Below are positions 1-9,516 of a DNA stretch of 64,000 bases, one piece after another. The notes below the pieces were generated by a model. That model ran no database searches. It was not told the DNA's origin and was given only the letters and a program-made list of their open reading frames with translations. This DNA comes from Massilia sp. Mn16-1_5. GTDB taxonomy: Bacteria; Pseudomonadota; Gammaproteobacteria; Burkholderiales; Burkholderiaceae_D. Location of the stretch: NCBI RefSeq assembly GCF_004798585.1, contig NZ_PPXQ01000013.1, positions 62,001 to 126,000 on the forward strand, written 5' to 3'. Within the stretch, counting starts at the first letter, position 1. Every line of letters begins with the position of its first letter. The position numbers were made by a program, and so were the translations under genes.

Positions 1-1
1 G

Positions 2-2104
2 CAGCACAACCCGCAGGATCCGGCACCGGCCCAGGGCTTGCTGCGCACCCTGCACACCGTCAAAGGCAGCGCGCGCATGGCCGGCGCGATGCGCATCGGC
101 CAGCATACCCACGAGCTGGAAACGCAGGTCGAGAACATGGTGCACGCGGGAACCACCGCGCCCGCCGCGTTCGATGAGCTGATGGCCAACTACGACACGG
201 CCCTGGCCCTGTTCGAACAGCTGGTGCAGCCGGCGCAGGTGCCCGAATCCGACGTGCCCGAGGCCGCGCCGGCTGTCGAAGCGCTGGCGCCGAGCGAGGC
301 CCGTACGCCGCTGGTGCGGGTGCGCGCCGACATCCTCGACCGCCTGGTGACCCAGGCCGGCGAAGTCTCGATCACGCGCTCAAAACTGGAAAACCAGATG
401 GGCGTGCTGAAGGGCGCGCTGGCCGAGTTCTCGGACAACCTGGGCCGCCTGCGGCGCCAGCTGCGCGAAGTCGAGATGCAGGCCGAATCGCAGATCGCCT
501 CGCGCATGTCGATCGCCGGCGAGCGCGAGTTCGACCCGCTCGAATTCGACCGCTTTACGCGCCTGCAGGAATTGACGCGCATGATGGCCGAAAGCGTCAA
601 CGACGTCGCTTCCTTCCACGAATCGCTCTCGCGCACGGTGGACGGCGCGGGCGAAGAACTGGCCGCACAATCGCGCATGACGCGCGACCTGCAGCGCGAC
701 CTGATGCGGGTGCGCATGGTGCCCTTTGCGAGTTTGTCCGAGCGCCTGTTTCGCGTCGCCCGCCAGACGGCCAAGGAGACGGATAAGCGCGTGAACCTGG
801 ACATTCGCGGCGGCGCCGTCGAGATAGACCGCAGCGTGCTGGAACAGATGGCCGCGCCTTTTGAGCACCTGCTGCGCAACGCCATCGTGCACGGCATCGA
901 AGCGCGCGCCGAGCGCGCGGCGGGCAACAAGCCGGATACGGGCGAACTGCTGGTGCAGGTCAGCCAGGAGGGGAACGAAGTCGTGCTGCAGTTCAGCGAC
1001 GACGGCGCCGGCCTGGATCTGCCGCGCATCCGCCAGAAGGCCGTGACACTTGGCCTGGTCGCGGCCGACGCTGAGTTGAGCGACGAGCAGGCGGCCGAAC
1101 TGATTTTCGCGCCGGGCTTTTCGACCGCCGACACCTTGACCGAGCTGGCCGGACGCGGCGTCGGCATGGACGTGGTGCGCTCCGAAGCGCAAGCCCTGGG
1201 CGGACGCGTGAGCATCGACACCCGGGCCGGGCAGGGCACGCGCTTCACGATCCGCCTGCCGCTGACGCTGGCCGTGACCCAGGTGGTGCTGGTCGCCAGC
1301 GCCGCCCGTACCTATGCGCTGCCGTCGACCCTGGTCGAGCAGGTGCTGCAGGTGCGCGAGCCGGACCTGGCCGCCGCGTTCGATGCCGGCACGCTGGAGG
1401 CGAACGGCGAACTGCTGCCCTTCCATTACCTGCCGGCGCTGCTGGGAGAGGGAGAGCGTTTCGAGCCGGGCCTGCGCTCGCGTCCCGTGCTGGTCCTGCA
1501 GGGCGCAGGCGAACGCATCGCGCTGCAGGTGGACGAGGTGCTGGGCAACCGCGAAGTGGTCATTAAAAACCTCGGGCCGCAGCTGGCGCGGGTGCCGGGG
1601 ATAGCCGGCGCCACCGTGCTCGGTACCGGCGACATCGTCCTGATCCTCAATCCCCTGGCGCTCGGCCGCAACGCCGGCAGCCTGAGCACGGCGCCTGCCG
1701 TGGCCCAGCCGGCGCCTGTGCACCGCCCGACCGTGATGGTGGTCGACGATTCGCTGACGGTGCGCCGCGTGACCCAGCGCCTGCTCGAGCGCGAAGGTTA
1801 CCGGGTGGCGCTGGCCAAGGACGGCGTCGACGCGCTGGAACAGCTGCCGGAAGTGCATCCCGACCTGATGCTGGTCGATATCGAGATGCCGCGCATGGAT
1901 GGGTTCGACCTCGTGCGCCACGTGCGCAGCGATCCGGCGACGGCTCATCTGCCGGTGATCATGATCACTTCGCGCACGGCCGACAAACACCGCAACTACG
2001 CGCTCGGATTAGGTGTGAATGCGTATTTCGGCAAGCCGTTCCAGGAGCCGGTGCTGCTGGGGGCGATTGCGGGTTTGCTGAATGGCGAGATGCCGGAGGC
2101 GTAG
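2..2104 (+). CDS. CheA-type hybrid histidine kinase, ChpA/PilL-like (5' end missing)
   Basis: Chemosensory kinase that takes signals from a receptor array and phosphorylates response regulators. The window opens inside the frame, so the start lies upstream. The visible 700 residues begin in an HPt domain, with the phospho-accepting His in HTVKGSARMAG near residue 18. A helical dimerisation part (about 110-260) follows, then an ATPase domain with NAIVHG, DDGAGLD and GRGVGMDVV motifs (about 270-425), a CheW-like domain (about 425-555) and a C-terminal receiver (about 580-695) with VDDS, the phosphorylatable Asp in LVDIEMPRMDG and the Lys of GKPF. A receiver fused behind CheW is typical of ChpA/PilL proteins of type IV pilus systems; a flagellar CheA hybrid is the alternative. 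Partner genes would lie upstream, outside the window. Confidence 0.9.
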   Translation, partial: QHNPQDPAPAQGLLRTLHTVKGSARMAGAMRIGQHTHELETQVENMVHAGTTAPAAFDELMANYDTALALFEQLVQPAQVPESDVPEAAPAVEALAPSEARTPLVRVRADILDRLVTQAGEVSITRSKLENQMGVLKGALAEFSDNLGRLRRQLREVEMQAESQIASRMSIAGEREFDPLEFDRFTRLQELTRMMAESVNDVASFHESLSRTVDGAGEELAAQSRMTRDLQRDLMRVRMVPFASLSERLFRVARQTAKETDKRVNLDIRGGAVEIDRSVLEQMAAPFEHLLRNAIVHGIEARAERAAGNKPDTGELLVQVSQEGNEVVLQFSDDGAGLDLPRIRQKAVTLGLVAADAELSDEQAAELIFAPGFSTADTLTELAGRGVGMDVVRSEAQALGGRVSIDTRAGQGTRFTIRLPLTLAVTQVVLVASAARTYALPSTLVEQVLQVREPDLAAAFDAGTLEANGELLPFHYLPALLGEGERFEPGLRSRPVLVLQGAGERIALQVDEVLGNREVVIKNLGPQLARVPGIAGATVLGTGDIVLILNPLALGRNAGSLSTAPAVAQPAPVHRPTVMVVDDSLTVRRVTQRLLEREGYRVALAKDGVDALEQLPEVHPDLMLVDIEMPRMDGFDLVRHVRSDPATAHLPVIMITSRTADKHRNYALGLGVNAYFGKPFQEPVLLGAIAGLLNGEMPEA

Positions 2105-2122
2105 TCGATATTCATAGGCCGT

Positions 2123-2190
2123 ACCGCGTGGGCATGAATGCCCACCCTACAAAAGCGGGTTCGTAGGGTGGGCATTCATGCCCACGCGGT
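2123..2190. repeat. Palindromic GTAGGG/CGCG element pair, inverted
   Basis: Two copies of the window's repeat family face each other: unit 2125-2150 (minus orientation) and unit 2163-2188 (plus orientation). Together with two extra base pairs on each side they form exact 28-nt inverted arms separated by 12 nt. Each unit also has its own inner stem, TGGGC...GCCCA. The pair lies between the stop of the kinase gene and the stop of the converging photolyase gene. It could act as a bidirectional terminator or 3'-end stabiliser. The function is inferred; the symmetry is seen directly. Confidence 0.9.
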
Positions 2191-2214
2191 CGTGCCCACG
2201 CACACCCGCCCGCA

Positions 2215-3672
2215 TCACCCGCCCTTGACGACGGCAAACCGCTCCAGCGTCCGTTGCCGCGCCTGCGCATGGTCCACCACCGGCCGCGCATAATCCCTCC
2301 CCAACACAATCCTGCACGCTTTTAATTCATCTTCCGGCACCAGCCACGGCGCGTGCACATCGCGCGCATCGAGCCGCGCCAGCTGCGGCAGATACTGCCG
2401 GATGAACGCCCCCTGCCGATCGAACTTCTGCGACTGCGTCACCGGATTGAATATCCTGAACCACGGCTGCGCATCGCAGCCCGTGGATGCCGCCCACTGC
2501 CAGCCGCCGACGTTCGAGGCCAGGTCGTAATCGTTGAGCTGACGCGCAAAATAACGTTCGCCCCAGCGCCAGTCGATTCCCAGGTCCTTGACCAGGAAGC
2601 TGGCCGTCACCATGCGCAGGCGGTTGTGCATGAAGCCGGTCGTGTTCAGCTGCGCCATCGCCGCGTCCACCAGCGGGTAGCCGGTACGGCCCTCGCACCA
2701 TGCGGCGAACAGTTCCCGGGCGGCGTCGCCCGCTTCCCACGCGACCGCGTCGAAAGCCGGCTTGAAGGATTGCTGCGCGATGTGCGGATGGTGGAACAGG
2801 ATCATCGCGTAGAAGTCGCGCCAGACGAGTTCCGACAGCCAGACCTGCGCACCGGCGCCGCCCGCGCCATTGGCCATCATCTGGCGCACTGTCCGCACCA
2901 GGTGGCGGACCGAGGTGGTGCCGAAGCGCAGGTGCACCGACAGGCGCGACGTGGCGTCGAGTTCCGGAAAATCGCGCGCGGTGCCGTAGTCCGCCAGGCG
3001 CGGCAGGAAGTCCTCGAAGGCCTGCGTGGCGCCCGTCATGCCGACAGCAAGCGGCAGGGGGCCGTCGTCGAAACCGAGGTCGGCGAGCGTGGGCAGCGGC
3101 TTGAAAGGGACCGCAGCCAGGGCCGCGGCATACGGTTCGACGGTCCAGGGCGCGATACTGTCCGGCTGCGCGTCCAGGCGCTTGAGCCAGGCGTTTTTGT
3201 AAGGCGTGAACACGCCGTAGATGCCGCCGGCCAGGGTCAGCACCTCGCTCTTTTCAAAGATGACCTGGTCCTTGAAGCGCCGCAGGATCCGGCCCTCGGC
3301 GTGCAGCGCGGCGGCCACCTCGGCGTCGCGTGCGATGGCGTCCGGCTCGTAGTCCTCGTTGACGTACACCGCCTCGGCCCCGAGCTGCGCTGCCAGGCGT
3401 GGGATCTCGCTGCGTGCCGGTCCGTCCAGGACCAGCAGGCCGCCGCCCAGCTTGCGCAGCTCGGCGTCGAGTTCGACGAGGCTGGCGTGGATAAAGCGCA
3501 GCCGGCGGTCGCTGCGCGGCAGGCCGGCCAGGATGTCGGTGTCGAAGACAAAAACGCAGACGACCTTGCCGCCGTGCTGCATGGCATCGTGCAGCGCATG
3601 GTGCAGGGCGGCATGGTCGAAGGCGCGCAGGTCGCGCCGGAACCAGACCAAGCTCTTGCTTTTCGGAATCAT
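2215..3672 (-). CDS. phrB: Deoxyribodipyrimidine photo-lyase (class I CPD photolyase)
   Basis: Repairs cyclobutane pyrimidine dimers using light, with FAD as the catalytic cofactor and an antenna chromophore. The N-terminal photolyase domain starts with SLVWFRRDLRAFDHAAL, and the FAD-binding C-terminal half contains YPLVDAAMAQL, the MHNRLRM stretch and NDYDLASNVGGWQW with ASTGCDAQPWFRIFNP, all diagnostic of class I enzymes. At 485 residues the length is normal. I chose the ATG at 3672; an in-frame TTG five codons upstream (3687) is also open but adds nothing conserved. The gene is alone and converges on the chemosensory kinase gene across a palindromic repeat. A cryptochrome is possible in principle, but the residues look like photolyase. 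Confidence 0.93.
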   Translation of the reverse strand: MIPKSKSLVWFRRDLRAFDHAALHHALHDAMQHGGKVVCVFVFDTDILAGLPRSDRRLRFIHASLVELDAELRKLGGGLLVLDGPARSEIPRLAAQLGAEAVYVNEDYEPDAIARDAEVAAALHAEGRILRRFKDQVIFEKSEVLTLAGGIYGVFTPYKNAWLKRLDAQPDSIAPWTVEPYAAALAAVPFKPLPTLADLGFDDGPLPLAVGMTGATQAFEDFLPRLADYGTARDFPELDATSRLSVHLRFGTTSVRHLVRTVRQMMANGAGGAGAQVWLSELVWRDFYAMILFHHPHIAQQSFKPAFDAVAWEAGDAARELFAAWCEGRTGYPLVDAAMAQLNTTGFMHNRLRMVTASFLVKDLGIDWRWGERYFARQLNDYDLASNVGGWQWAASTGCDAQPWFRIFNPVTQSQKFDRQGAFIRQYLPQLARLDARDVHAPWLVPEDELKACRIVLGRDYARPVVDHAQARQRTLERFAVVKGG

Positions 3673-3870
3673 CGTGTTTTCAGTCAACAGGGCGCCCCAT
3701 TTTACGGGCTAGGATCGAAGCCTTGCACCCCTCGATGGTCCGAATAGCGGGTCATCGGTCGCGCGCGCAACGGCCCCAAAATGGCCGGTGGCGCGTTTCA
3801 GTGTAAACTATCGAAAAGCCTAATGTTGTTGTCTGGATACTTGTAGAGCGAGCCAACAGAGAGTCAGCGT

Positions 3871-4524
3871 ATGAAGAAAAGTAAAATCGGCACAACTCTG
3901 CCCATGGCCGGCCTGCCGCAGGGAGGCGAAACGCTCGGCAATATTGGCCCGGCGCCATCAGGGTTGAACTTGGCCAATCATTTCCTCATCGCCATGCCTT
4001 CCATGGAAGACCCGATCTTCGGCGGCGCGGTGGTCTATATCTGCGAGCACAACGAGAAGGGCGTGCTCGGGGTCGTCATCAACAAGCCGACCGACATGAC
4101 GATGGAGGTGCTGTTCGACCGCATCGACCTGAAGGTGGCGGAAGGCCTGCGCGCGCATGTCGTGGACGAGCCGATCATGTTCGGCGGCCCGGTCCAGGAC
4201 GACCGCGGCTTCGTGCTGCACAGCCCGGGCGGGCGCTATTCCTCCTCGCTGAACGTGACCGACGAAGTCGCCTTCACCACCTCGATCGACGTGCTCGAGG
4301 CGGTCGCCAGCGGTGCCGGTCCGGCGCGCATGCTGGTGTCGATCGGCTACGCCGGCTGGAGTCCCGGCCAGCTCGAAGAAGAAATTTCGCGTAACGGCTG
4401 GCTCACCGTGGGCGCCGACGCCCACGTGCTGTTCGACCTGCCGATCGAGGAGCGCTATAACGCCGCCATCAAACTGCTGGGCATCGACCCGATGATGCTC
4501 GCCACCGAGGCCGGCCATGCGTGA
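3871..4524 (+). CDS. yqgE: YqgE/AlgH family protein (DUF179)
   Basis: Conserved soluble protein of unknown biochemical activity; the family is called AlgH in Pseudomonas. Recognisable family stretches are NHFLIAMPSMEDPIFGGAV, YICEHNEKGVLGVVINKP, FGGPVQDDRGFVLH and GYAGWSPGQLEEE. The 217 residues include about 30 that precede the usual family start, so the ATG at 3871 could be slightly too far upstream, although no better-placed start is seen. It is first in a plus-strand operon in which yqgE, ruvX, pyrR, pyrB and pyrC follow with short gaps or overlaps. The yqgE-ruvX pairing is widespread in proteobacteria. Confidence 0.93.
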   Translation: MKKSKIGTTLPMAGLPQGGETLGNIGPAPSGLNLANHFLIAMPSMEDPIFGGAVVYICEHNEKGVLGVVINKPTDMTMEVLFDRIDLKVAEGLRAHVVDEPIMFGGPVQDDRGFVLHSPGGRYSSSLNVTDEVAFTTSIDVLEAVASGAGPARMLVSIGYAGWSPGQLEEEISRNGWLTVGADAHVLFDLPIEERYNAAIKLLGIDPMMLATEAGHA

Positions 4525-4539
4525 CGTCGGTTGATATCG

Positions 4540-4932
4540 ATGGTTGATATCGTTCTAGGGTTCGACTTCGGCATCAAGCGTATCGGCATCGCGATGGGCA
4601 ATACGCTGACCGGGCAGGCGCAGCCGCTCACGGTCATCAAGGCCATCGACAACGCCACCCGTTTTGACACCATCGGCAAGCTGATCGACGAATGGCGCCC
4701 GGCGCGCCTGGTCGTCGGCGAGCCGCGCCATCCCGACGGCGCCGAGCACGACATGACCCTGCGTGCGCGCCGCTTCGCCAACCAGCTGAACGGCCGTTTC
4801 AATTTGCCGGTCGAACTGGTCGACGAGCGGTATTCGTCGGCCGTGATCCCCGCCAAGCGCGGCGAGATCATCGACGCCAAGGCCGCCGCCATCATTTTGC
4901 AACAGTACTTTGACGATCATGCCAACAACTAA
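4540..4932 (+). CDS. ruvX: Putative pre-16S rRNA nuclease / RuvX (YqgF) RNase H-fold nuclease
   Basis: Small RNase H-fold nuclease needed for 5' maturation of 16S rRNA in E. coli, first described as a putative Holliday junction resolvase. The first catalytic Asp lies in GFDFGIKRIGIAMG near the N-terminus; VDERYSS and the C-terminal EIIDAKAAA stretch carry further acidic residues of the family. About 130 residues is normal. The start is taken at ATG 4540 (MVDIVLGFDFG); a TTG at 4531 is also in frame. It overlaps the next gene, pyrR, by 14 nt, which suggests translational coupling. Confidence 0.93.
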   Translation: MVDIVLGFDFGIKRIGIAMGNTLTGQAQPLTVIKAIDNATRFDTIGKLIDEWRPARLVVGEPRHPDGAEHDMTLRARRFANQLNGRFNLPVELVDERYSSAVIPAKRGEIIDAKAAAIILQQYFDDHANN

Positions 4933-5449
4933 ACAAGACTTCGATGCCGAGGCGCTTTACCGCGCCCTGCTCGAACAGGTGCGCGCGGGAATGCGCGACG
5001 TGCCGGACGCCGCCATCGTCGGCATCCATTCGGGCGGCGCCTGGCTGGCCGAACGCCTGGCCGGCGACCTCGATCTTCAATCCCGGCTCGGCTTCATCGA
5101 CGTCTCCTTCTACCGCGACGACTACGCCAAGAAGGGCCTGCATCCGGACGTGAAGCCGACCCACATCGGCTTCAACGTCGATGGCGCCACCATCCTGCTG
5201 GTCGACGACGTGCTCTATACGGGCCGTACCACGCGCGCGGCGATCAACGTCCTGTTCGACTATGGCCGCCCGGCCTGCATCAAGCTGGCGGCGCTGGCCG
5301 ACCGCGGCGGGCGCGAACTGCCCGTGGCGCCGGACTTCGTCGGCGTGACCACCACGCTCGAAGGCGCGCAACTGCTGTCGCTGGCACGCGACGCGTCCGG
5401 CCAACTCTCGCTCACGATCGAAGAAGACAATGCCGATTCTGCACAATAA
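4919..5449 (+). CDS. pyrR: Bifunctional pyr operon regulator / uracil phosphoribosyltransferase PyrR
   Basis: Type I phosphoribosyltransferase-fold protein. In Bacillus PyrR binds pyr mRNA in response to UMP and also has weak uracil phosphoribosyltransferase activity. The PRPP-binding loop [18 protein letters not shown] is intact, and [14 protein letters not shown] and DVSFYRDDY match PyrR. The start is the ATG at 4919 inside ruvX; the stop lies 20 nt inside pyrB, so ruvX, pyrR and pyrB overlap in a chain. I see no clear PyrR-type anti-terminator stem-loop in the 5' region of the operon, so whether it regulates RNA here is open. The length of 176 residues is normal. Confidence 0.93.
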   Translation: MPTTKQDFDAEALYRALLEQVRAGMRDVPDAAIVGIHSGGAWLAERLAGDLDLQSRLGFIDVSFYRDDYAKKGLHPDVKPTHIGFNVDGATILLVDDVLYTGRTTRAAINVLFDYGRPACIKLAALADRGGRELPVAPDFVGVTTTLEGAQLLSLARDASGQLSLTIEEDNADSAQ

Positions 5450-6407
5450 CCCGCAACTGAACAAAAACGGCGAGCTGCAGCACCTGCTCACCATCGAAGG
5501 CCTGCCCAAGGCGATCATCAACCACATCCTCGACACCGCGCAGAGTTTTGTGAGCATCTCCGACCGCGAGGTGAAAAAGGTGCCGCTGATGCGCGGGAAA
5601 AGCGTGTTCAACCTGTTCTTCGAGAACAGCACGCGCACCCGCACCACCTTCGAGATCGCCTCGAAACGCCTGTCGGCCGACGTCATCAACCTGAACATCC
5701 AGGCTTCCTCGACCACCAAGGGCGAATCGCTGCTCGACACCATCGACAACCTGGCGGCCATGCATGCCGACATGTTCGTGGTGCGCCACGCGCAGTCGGG
5801 CGCGCCCTACCTGATCGCCAAGCACCTGAACGACAGCGGCCAGAAGGACATCCACGTCGTCAACGCGGGTGACGGGCGCCATGCGCACCCGACCCAGGGC
5901 CTGCTCGACATGTACACGATCCGCCACTACAAGCAGGACTTCACGAACCTGCGCGTGGCCATCGTCGGCGACATCCTGCACAGCCGTGTGGCGCGTTCGG
6001 ACATCCATGCGCTCACCACACTGGGCGTGCCGGAAGTGCGCGCCATCGGCCCGCAGACCCTGCTGCCCGGCGGCCTGGAACACATGGGCGTGCGCGTGTT
6101 CAACGACATGGACGAGGGTTTAAAAGACGTCGACGTCATCATCATGCTGCGCCTGCAGAACGAGCGCATGTCGGGCGCGCTGCTGCCCTCGGCCCAGGAG
6201 TACTTCAAGAGCTACGGCCTGACGCCGGAGCGCCTGGCGCTGGCGAAGCCGGACGCGATCGTGATGCACCCCGGGCCGATGAACCGCGGCGTCGAGATCG
6301 ATTCGGCGGTGGCCGACGGCAAGCAGGCGGTGATTCTGCCGCAGGTCACCTTCGGCATTGCGGTACGCATGGCAGTGATGAGTATTTTGGCGGGAGGCAG
6401 AGCTTGA
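5430..6407 (+). CDS. pyrB: Aspartate carbamoyltransferase catalytic subunit
   Basis: Forms N-carbamoyl-L-aspartate from carbamoyl phosphate and aspartate, the second step of de novo pyrimidine synthesis. The carbamoyl-phosphate loop [12 protein letters not shown] and the aspartate-side motifs [12 protein letters not shown] and MLRLQNERM are intact, and [11 protein letters not shown] is present near the C-terminus. The 325 residues are of the longer proteobacterial class whose enzymes associate with a dihydroorotase-like partner. It overlaps pyrR upstream by 20 nt and the start of the pyrC homologue downstream by 4 nt (TTGA), so the three are probably co-translated. No pyrI regulatory chain gene is nearby. 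Confidence 0.96.
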   Translation: MPILHNNPQLNKNGELQHLLTIEGLPKAIINHILDTAQSFVSISDREVKKVPLMRGKSVFNLFFENSTRTRTTFEIASKRLSADVINLNIQASSTTKGESLLDTIDNLAAMHADMFVVRHAQSGAPYLIAKHLNDSGQKDIHVVNAGDGRHAHPTQGLLDMYTIRHYKQDFTNLRVAIVGDILHSRVARSDIHALTTLGVPEVRAIGPQTLLPGGLEHMGVRVFNDMDEGLKDVDVIIMLRLQNERMSGALLPSAQEYFKSYGLTPERLALAKPDAIVMHPGPMNRGVEIDSAVADGKQAVILPQVTFGIAVRMAVMSILAGGRA

Positions 6408-7699
6408 ACTTCGCACGGATGAAACACCATATCAAGAACGGGCGCCTGATCGACCCGGCAAACAACATCGACCGCGTGGCGGACCTGTTCGTCGCAGATG
6501 GCAAGGTAGCCGCCATCGGGGACGCGCCTGCCGGCTTCACTGCCGACAGCACGATCGACGCCGCCAATCTCGTGGTCGCCCCTGGCCTCGTGGACCTGTC
6601 GGCGCGCCTGCGCGAGCCTGGCTACGAATACAAGGCGACACTGGAATCGGAAATGCGCGCGGCGGTGCAGGGCGGCGTGACCTCCCTGGTCTGCCCGCCC
6701 GACACCGACCCTGTGCTGGACGAACCCGGCCTGGTCGAGATGCTGAAGCACCGCGCGCGCAACCTGGACCTCGCCAACGTGCACCCGCTGGGCGCGCTAA
6801 CCATGGGCCTGAAAGGACAAGCGCTGACCGAGATGGCGGAACTGACGGAAGCCGGCTGCATCGGCTTCGCCCAGGCCGAAGTGCCGATCCTCGACACCAA
6901 CGTCCTGCTGCGCGCCCTGCAGTACGCGAAAACCTTCGGCTATACGGTATGGCTGCGTCCGCAGGACGCGCACATCGGCCGCGGCGGCGTGGCCCACAGC
7001 GGTCCGCTGGCCTCGCGCCTGGGCCTGTCCGGCGTACCGGTGATGGCCGAGACCATCGCCCTGCACACGATCTTCGAACTGGTGCGCTCGACCGGCGCCA
7101 GGGTCCACCTGTGCCGCCTGTCGTCCGCTGCGGGCCTGGAGCTGGTGCGCGCCGCGAAAAAGGAAGGCCTGCCGGTCACCTGCGACGTCGGCGTGCACCA
7201 CCTGCACATGACCGATGCCGACATCGGCTTCTTCGATTCGAACGCGCGCCTGACCCCGCCGCTGAGGAGTGGCCGCGACCGCGATGCGATCACGGCCGCT
7301 CTGCTGGACGGCACCATCGACGCCGTCTGCTCCGACCACACCCCGGTCGACGACGACGAGAAGCTGCTGCCTTTCGCCGAAGCCTCCCCCGGCGCCACCG
7401 GCCTGGAGCTGCTGCTGTCCTTGACCCTGAAATGGGCGCAGGAGCAGCGCGGCCAGGATGCGCTGCCGCGCGCGCTGGCGATGATCACCTCCAGCGCCGC
7501 ACGCACCGCCGGCCTGCCCGCAGGCCAGCTGGGCGTGGGCGCGCAAGCCGACATCGTCGTCTTCGATCCGGCCAAGCGCTGGAAGGTGGAGGGCGCGGCC
7601 CTGGCCAGCCAGGGCAAGCACACGCCTTTCCTCGGCTTTGAGGTGAGCGGCCAGGTGCAGGCGACCATCGTCGGCGGACGCATCGCCTACCAGCGTTGA
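6404..7699 (+). CDS. pyrC: Dihydroorotase homologue, probably the non-catalytic PyrX/PyrC' type
   Basis: Amidohydrolase-fold protein of the class I dihydroorotase family, co-transcribed with pyrB. The zinc-binding HxH expected just before REPG is replaced: the sequence reads [13 protein letters not shown]. The later HVS-type motif reads LCRLSS. The Asp of the SDHTP motif is kept. Loss of the metal histidines is the hallmark of PyrC'/PyrX proteins, which in Pseudomonas are inactive but needed to assemble the aspartate carbamoyltransferase. An active dihydroorotase should therefore be encoded elsewhere. Start: TTG 6404 has GGGAGG six bases upstream and overlaps the pyrB stop; ATG 6419 ([13 protein letters not shown]) matches the usual family start but has a weak ribosome site. 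Confidence 0.9.
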   Translation: MNFARMKHHIKNGRLIDPANNIDRVADLFVADGKVAAIGDAPAGFTADSTIDAANLVVAPGLVDLSARLREPGYEYKATLESEMRAAVQGGVTSLVCPPDTDPVLDEPGLVEMLKHRARNLDLANVHPLGALTMGLKGQALTEMAELTEAGCIGFAQAEVPILDTNVLLRALQYAKTFGYTVWLRPQDAHIGRGGVAHSGPLASRLGLSGVPVMAETIALHTIFELVRSTGARVHLCRLSSAAGLELVRAAKKEGLPVTCDVGVHHLHMTDADIGFFDSNARLTPPLRSGRDRDAITAALLDGTIDAVCSDHTPVDDDEKLLPFAEASPGATGLELLLSLTLKWAQEQRGQDALPRALAMITSSAARTAGLPAGQLGVGAQADIVVFDPAKRWKVEGAALASQGKHTPFLGFEVSGQVQATIVGGRIAYQR

Positions 7700-7700
7700 G

Positions 7701-7730
7701 AAAACGGGGCGCGTTCGCGGGCCCCGTTTT
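7701..7730 (+). terminator. Intrinsic terminator after the pyr operon
   Basis: Exact 10-bp inverted repeat: AAAACGGGGC and GCCCCGTTTT separated by 10 nt, ending in TTTT, directly after the pyrC-homologue stop. It should end the yqgE-pyrC transcript, leaving the following acyltransferase gene to read-through or its own promoter. Confidence 0.85.
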
Positions 7731-7745
7731 CCCTGTATTTATCTC

Positions 7746-8504
7746 ATGACCCGACTTCGCCTCGCCTTGCGCCTTGCGCGCGTGATCGTCCACCTGCTGG
7801 CCGGGCTGGCGACCTGCGCGCTCGTCTTCCCCTGGGCCAGCAGCGGGCTGCGCGACGCGGCCACCCGGCGCTGGTCGCGCCGCCTGCTGGCGATCTGCAA
7901 CGTGCGCGTGGAAAGCGCGTCCGGCGCACCGGCGCTGGAACACGCGCTGTTCGTGGCGAACCACATCTCCTGGCTCGACATCTTCGTCCTCAATTCGCTG
8001 CATCCCTGCCGTTTTGTCGCCAAGGCCGAGATCCGCAGCTGGCCGGTGCTCGGCTGGCTGGCAAGCGCCGCCGGCACGGTCTTCATTGCGCGCGGCAACC
8101 GGCGCGAACTGCGCCACATCTTCAAGGGCATCGTCGCGGTGCTGGAGCAGGGCGAGCGCGTCGCCTTCTTCCCGGAAGGGACGGTCGGCCAGCAGGGCAG
8201 CGTGCTGCCCTTCCATGCCAACCTGTTCGAGGCCGCGATCGACGCGAAGGTGGCGCTGCAACCCTGCGCGCTGGCCTACCTCGATGCGAACGGCGGCTGG
8301 CACCGCGGCGTCGACTACATGGGCGAGGTGACTTTCGTCGACAGCCTGCTCACGATCCTGAAAGGCGCGCCGGTCAGGGCGCGCGTGGCCTGCCTCGCGC
8401 CCCTCGAGGGCAGCGGCGCGCATCGCCGCGAACTGGCACAGGCGGCGCAGGATGCGATCCAGGCGGCCCTGCTGGGCACTGCCGAAGGCCAGACGGTCGG
8501 CTAG
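7746..8504 (+). CDS. 1-acyl-sn-glycerol-3-phosphate acyltransferase family protein (PlsC-like)
   Basis: Membrane-associated acyltransferase, expected to acylate lysophosphatidic acid or a related lysolipid. The N-terminal helix (about residues 8-35) is hydrophobic. The catalytic HX4D motif is present in NHISWLDIF (about residue 72), followed by the substrate motif [11 protein letters not shown] (about 140). The 252 residues are normal for PlsC-type enzymes. It lies 46 nt after the pyr terminator, and its last 4 nt overlap the end of apaH on the other strand. A second, different PlsC homologue is at 17837-18577, so one of the two may have another acceptor, for example ornithine lipid or a lyso-aminolipid. 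Confidence 0.87.
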   Translation: MTRLRLALRLARVIVHLLAGLATCALVFPWASSGLRDAATRRWSRRLLAICNVRVESASGAPALEHALFVANHISWLDIFVLNSLHPCRFVAKAEIRSWPVLGWLASAAGTVFIARGNRRELRHIFKGIVAVLEQGERVAFFPEGTVGQQGSVLPFHANLFEAAIDAKVALQPCALAYLDANGGWHRGVDYMGEVTFVDSLLTILKGAPVRARVACLAPLEGSGAHRRELAQAAQDAIQAALLGTAEGQTVG

Positions 8505-9346
8505 GCCTTGCCGCTGTGCGGGCGGTACTCGGGGCAGTCCACCTGCAGCAGGCCGCGGTCGTCGAGGCAGACGGCGGTCAGCTTGCCGCCCCAGACGCAG
8601 CCGCTGTCCAGTCCCACCAGGTTGGGGCGCAGGATCAGGCCCAGCGCCGACCAGTGGCCGAACACCACCGTCACGTCCATCGTGCGCCGTCCCGGCAACT
8701 CGAACCAGGGCAGCAGCCCGGAGCCGATCGGACCGCTCTCGCTTTCCTTGTGCGCGAAATCCATGGTCCCGTCGGGCAGGCACAGGCGCATGCGGGTAAG
8801 GGCGTTGACGATGCAGCGCAGGCGGTCGATACCCTGCAGATTGTCGTCCCAGCGGTCGGGCTGGTTGCCATACATGTTGGCCAGGAAGTCGATCCAGCCC
8901 GGGCCGCGCAGCACCTCTTCGACCTCGCCGGCCAGCGCCATCGTCTGCGCCGCATCCCACTGCGGCGCGACGCCGGCATGCACCAGCAGGTGGGCGTCGA
9001 CGAACATCGCCAGCGGCCGCTGGCGCAGCCAGGCCATGAGTTCGTCGCGGTCGGGTGCGGCCAGGATTTCCTCGAGTGTGTCGGACTTGCTGGCCTTCTG
9101 CGCGCCGGCGGCCACCGCCAGCAGGTGCAGGTCGTGGTTGCCGAGCAGGGCCTCCACGCGGCCGGTGCTGCTTTCAGCCAGCGCCTTCATGCGCCGCAGG
9201 GCCAGCAGCGATTCCGGGCCGCGGTTGATCAGGTCGCCCACGAAAAGAATGCGGGCGTCGCCCCTGGCGTCCTGGGCGATCTTGTCGAGCAGGGCTTCGG
9301 CCTCGTGGGCGCAACCCTGCAGGTCGCCGATGACATAGGTTTTCAT
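8501..9346 (-). CDS. apaH: Symmetrical bis(5'-nucleosyl)-tetraphosphatase
   Basis: Hydrolyses Ap4A symmetrically to two ADP and, in E. coli, also removes Np4 caps from RNA. The calcineurin-like metal motifs are GDLQG (residues 7-11), [13 protein letters not shown] and [12 protein letters not shown], with VHAGVAPQW further on; all match ApaH. The 281 residues are normal. The gene stands alone on this strand and is convergent with the acyltransferase gene, the two stops overlapping by 4 nt. The 170 nt upstream separate it from the divergent rmlA. Confidence 0.95.
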   Translation of the reverse strand: MKTYVIGDLQGCAHEAEALLDKIAQDARGDARILFVGDLINRGPESLLALRRMKALAESSTGRVEALLGNHDLHLLAVAAGAQKASKSDTLEEILAAPDRDELMAWLRQRPLAMFVDAHLLVHAGVAPQWDAAQTMALAGEVEEVLRGPGWIDFLANMYGNQPDRWDDNLQGIDRLRCIVNALTRMRLCLPDGTMDFAHKESESGPIGSGLLPWFELPGRRTMDVTVVFGHWSALGLILRPNLVGLDSGCVWGGKLTAVCLDDRGLLQVDCPEYRPHSGKA

Positions 9347-9516
9347 AAGCTCGTTTCCTGCCGCCTGGGATACGGGTGCCGTGGCGGATATTCTTGTTGG
9401 ATAATGCCGCCATCGCAGTAATGCGGACGGATGTGCCGTGGGGGCATACTAAATGATTTTGCCGGGGTGCGTCGTGTTGCGGACCGGGCGCCTGGACAAG
9501 GAAGACAGGGGGCAGC

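Noticed and set aside
380-1990. Long antisense frame under the chemosensory kinase gene
   Set aside because: Same cause; no ribosome site, no recognisable domain, and the kinase domains are intact on the plus strand.
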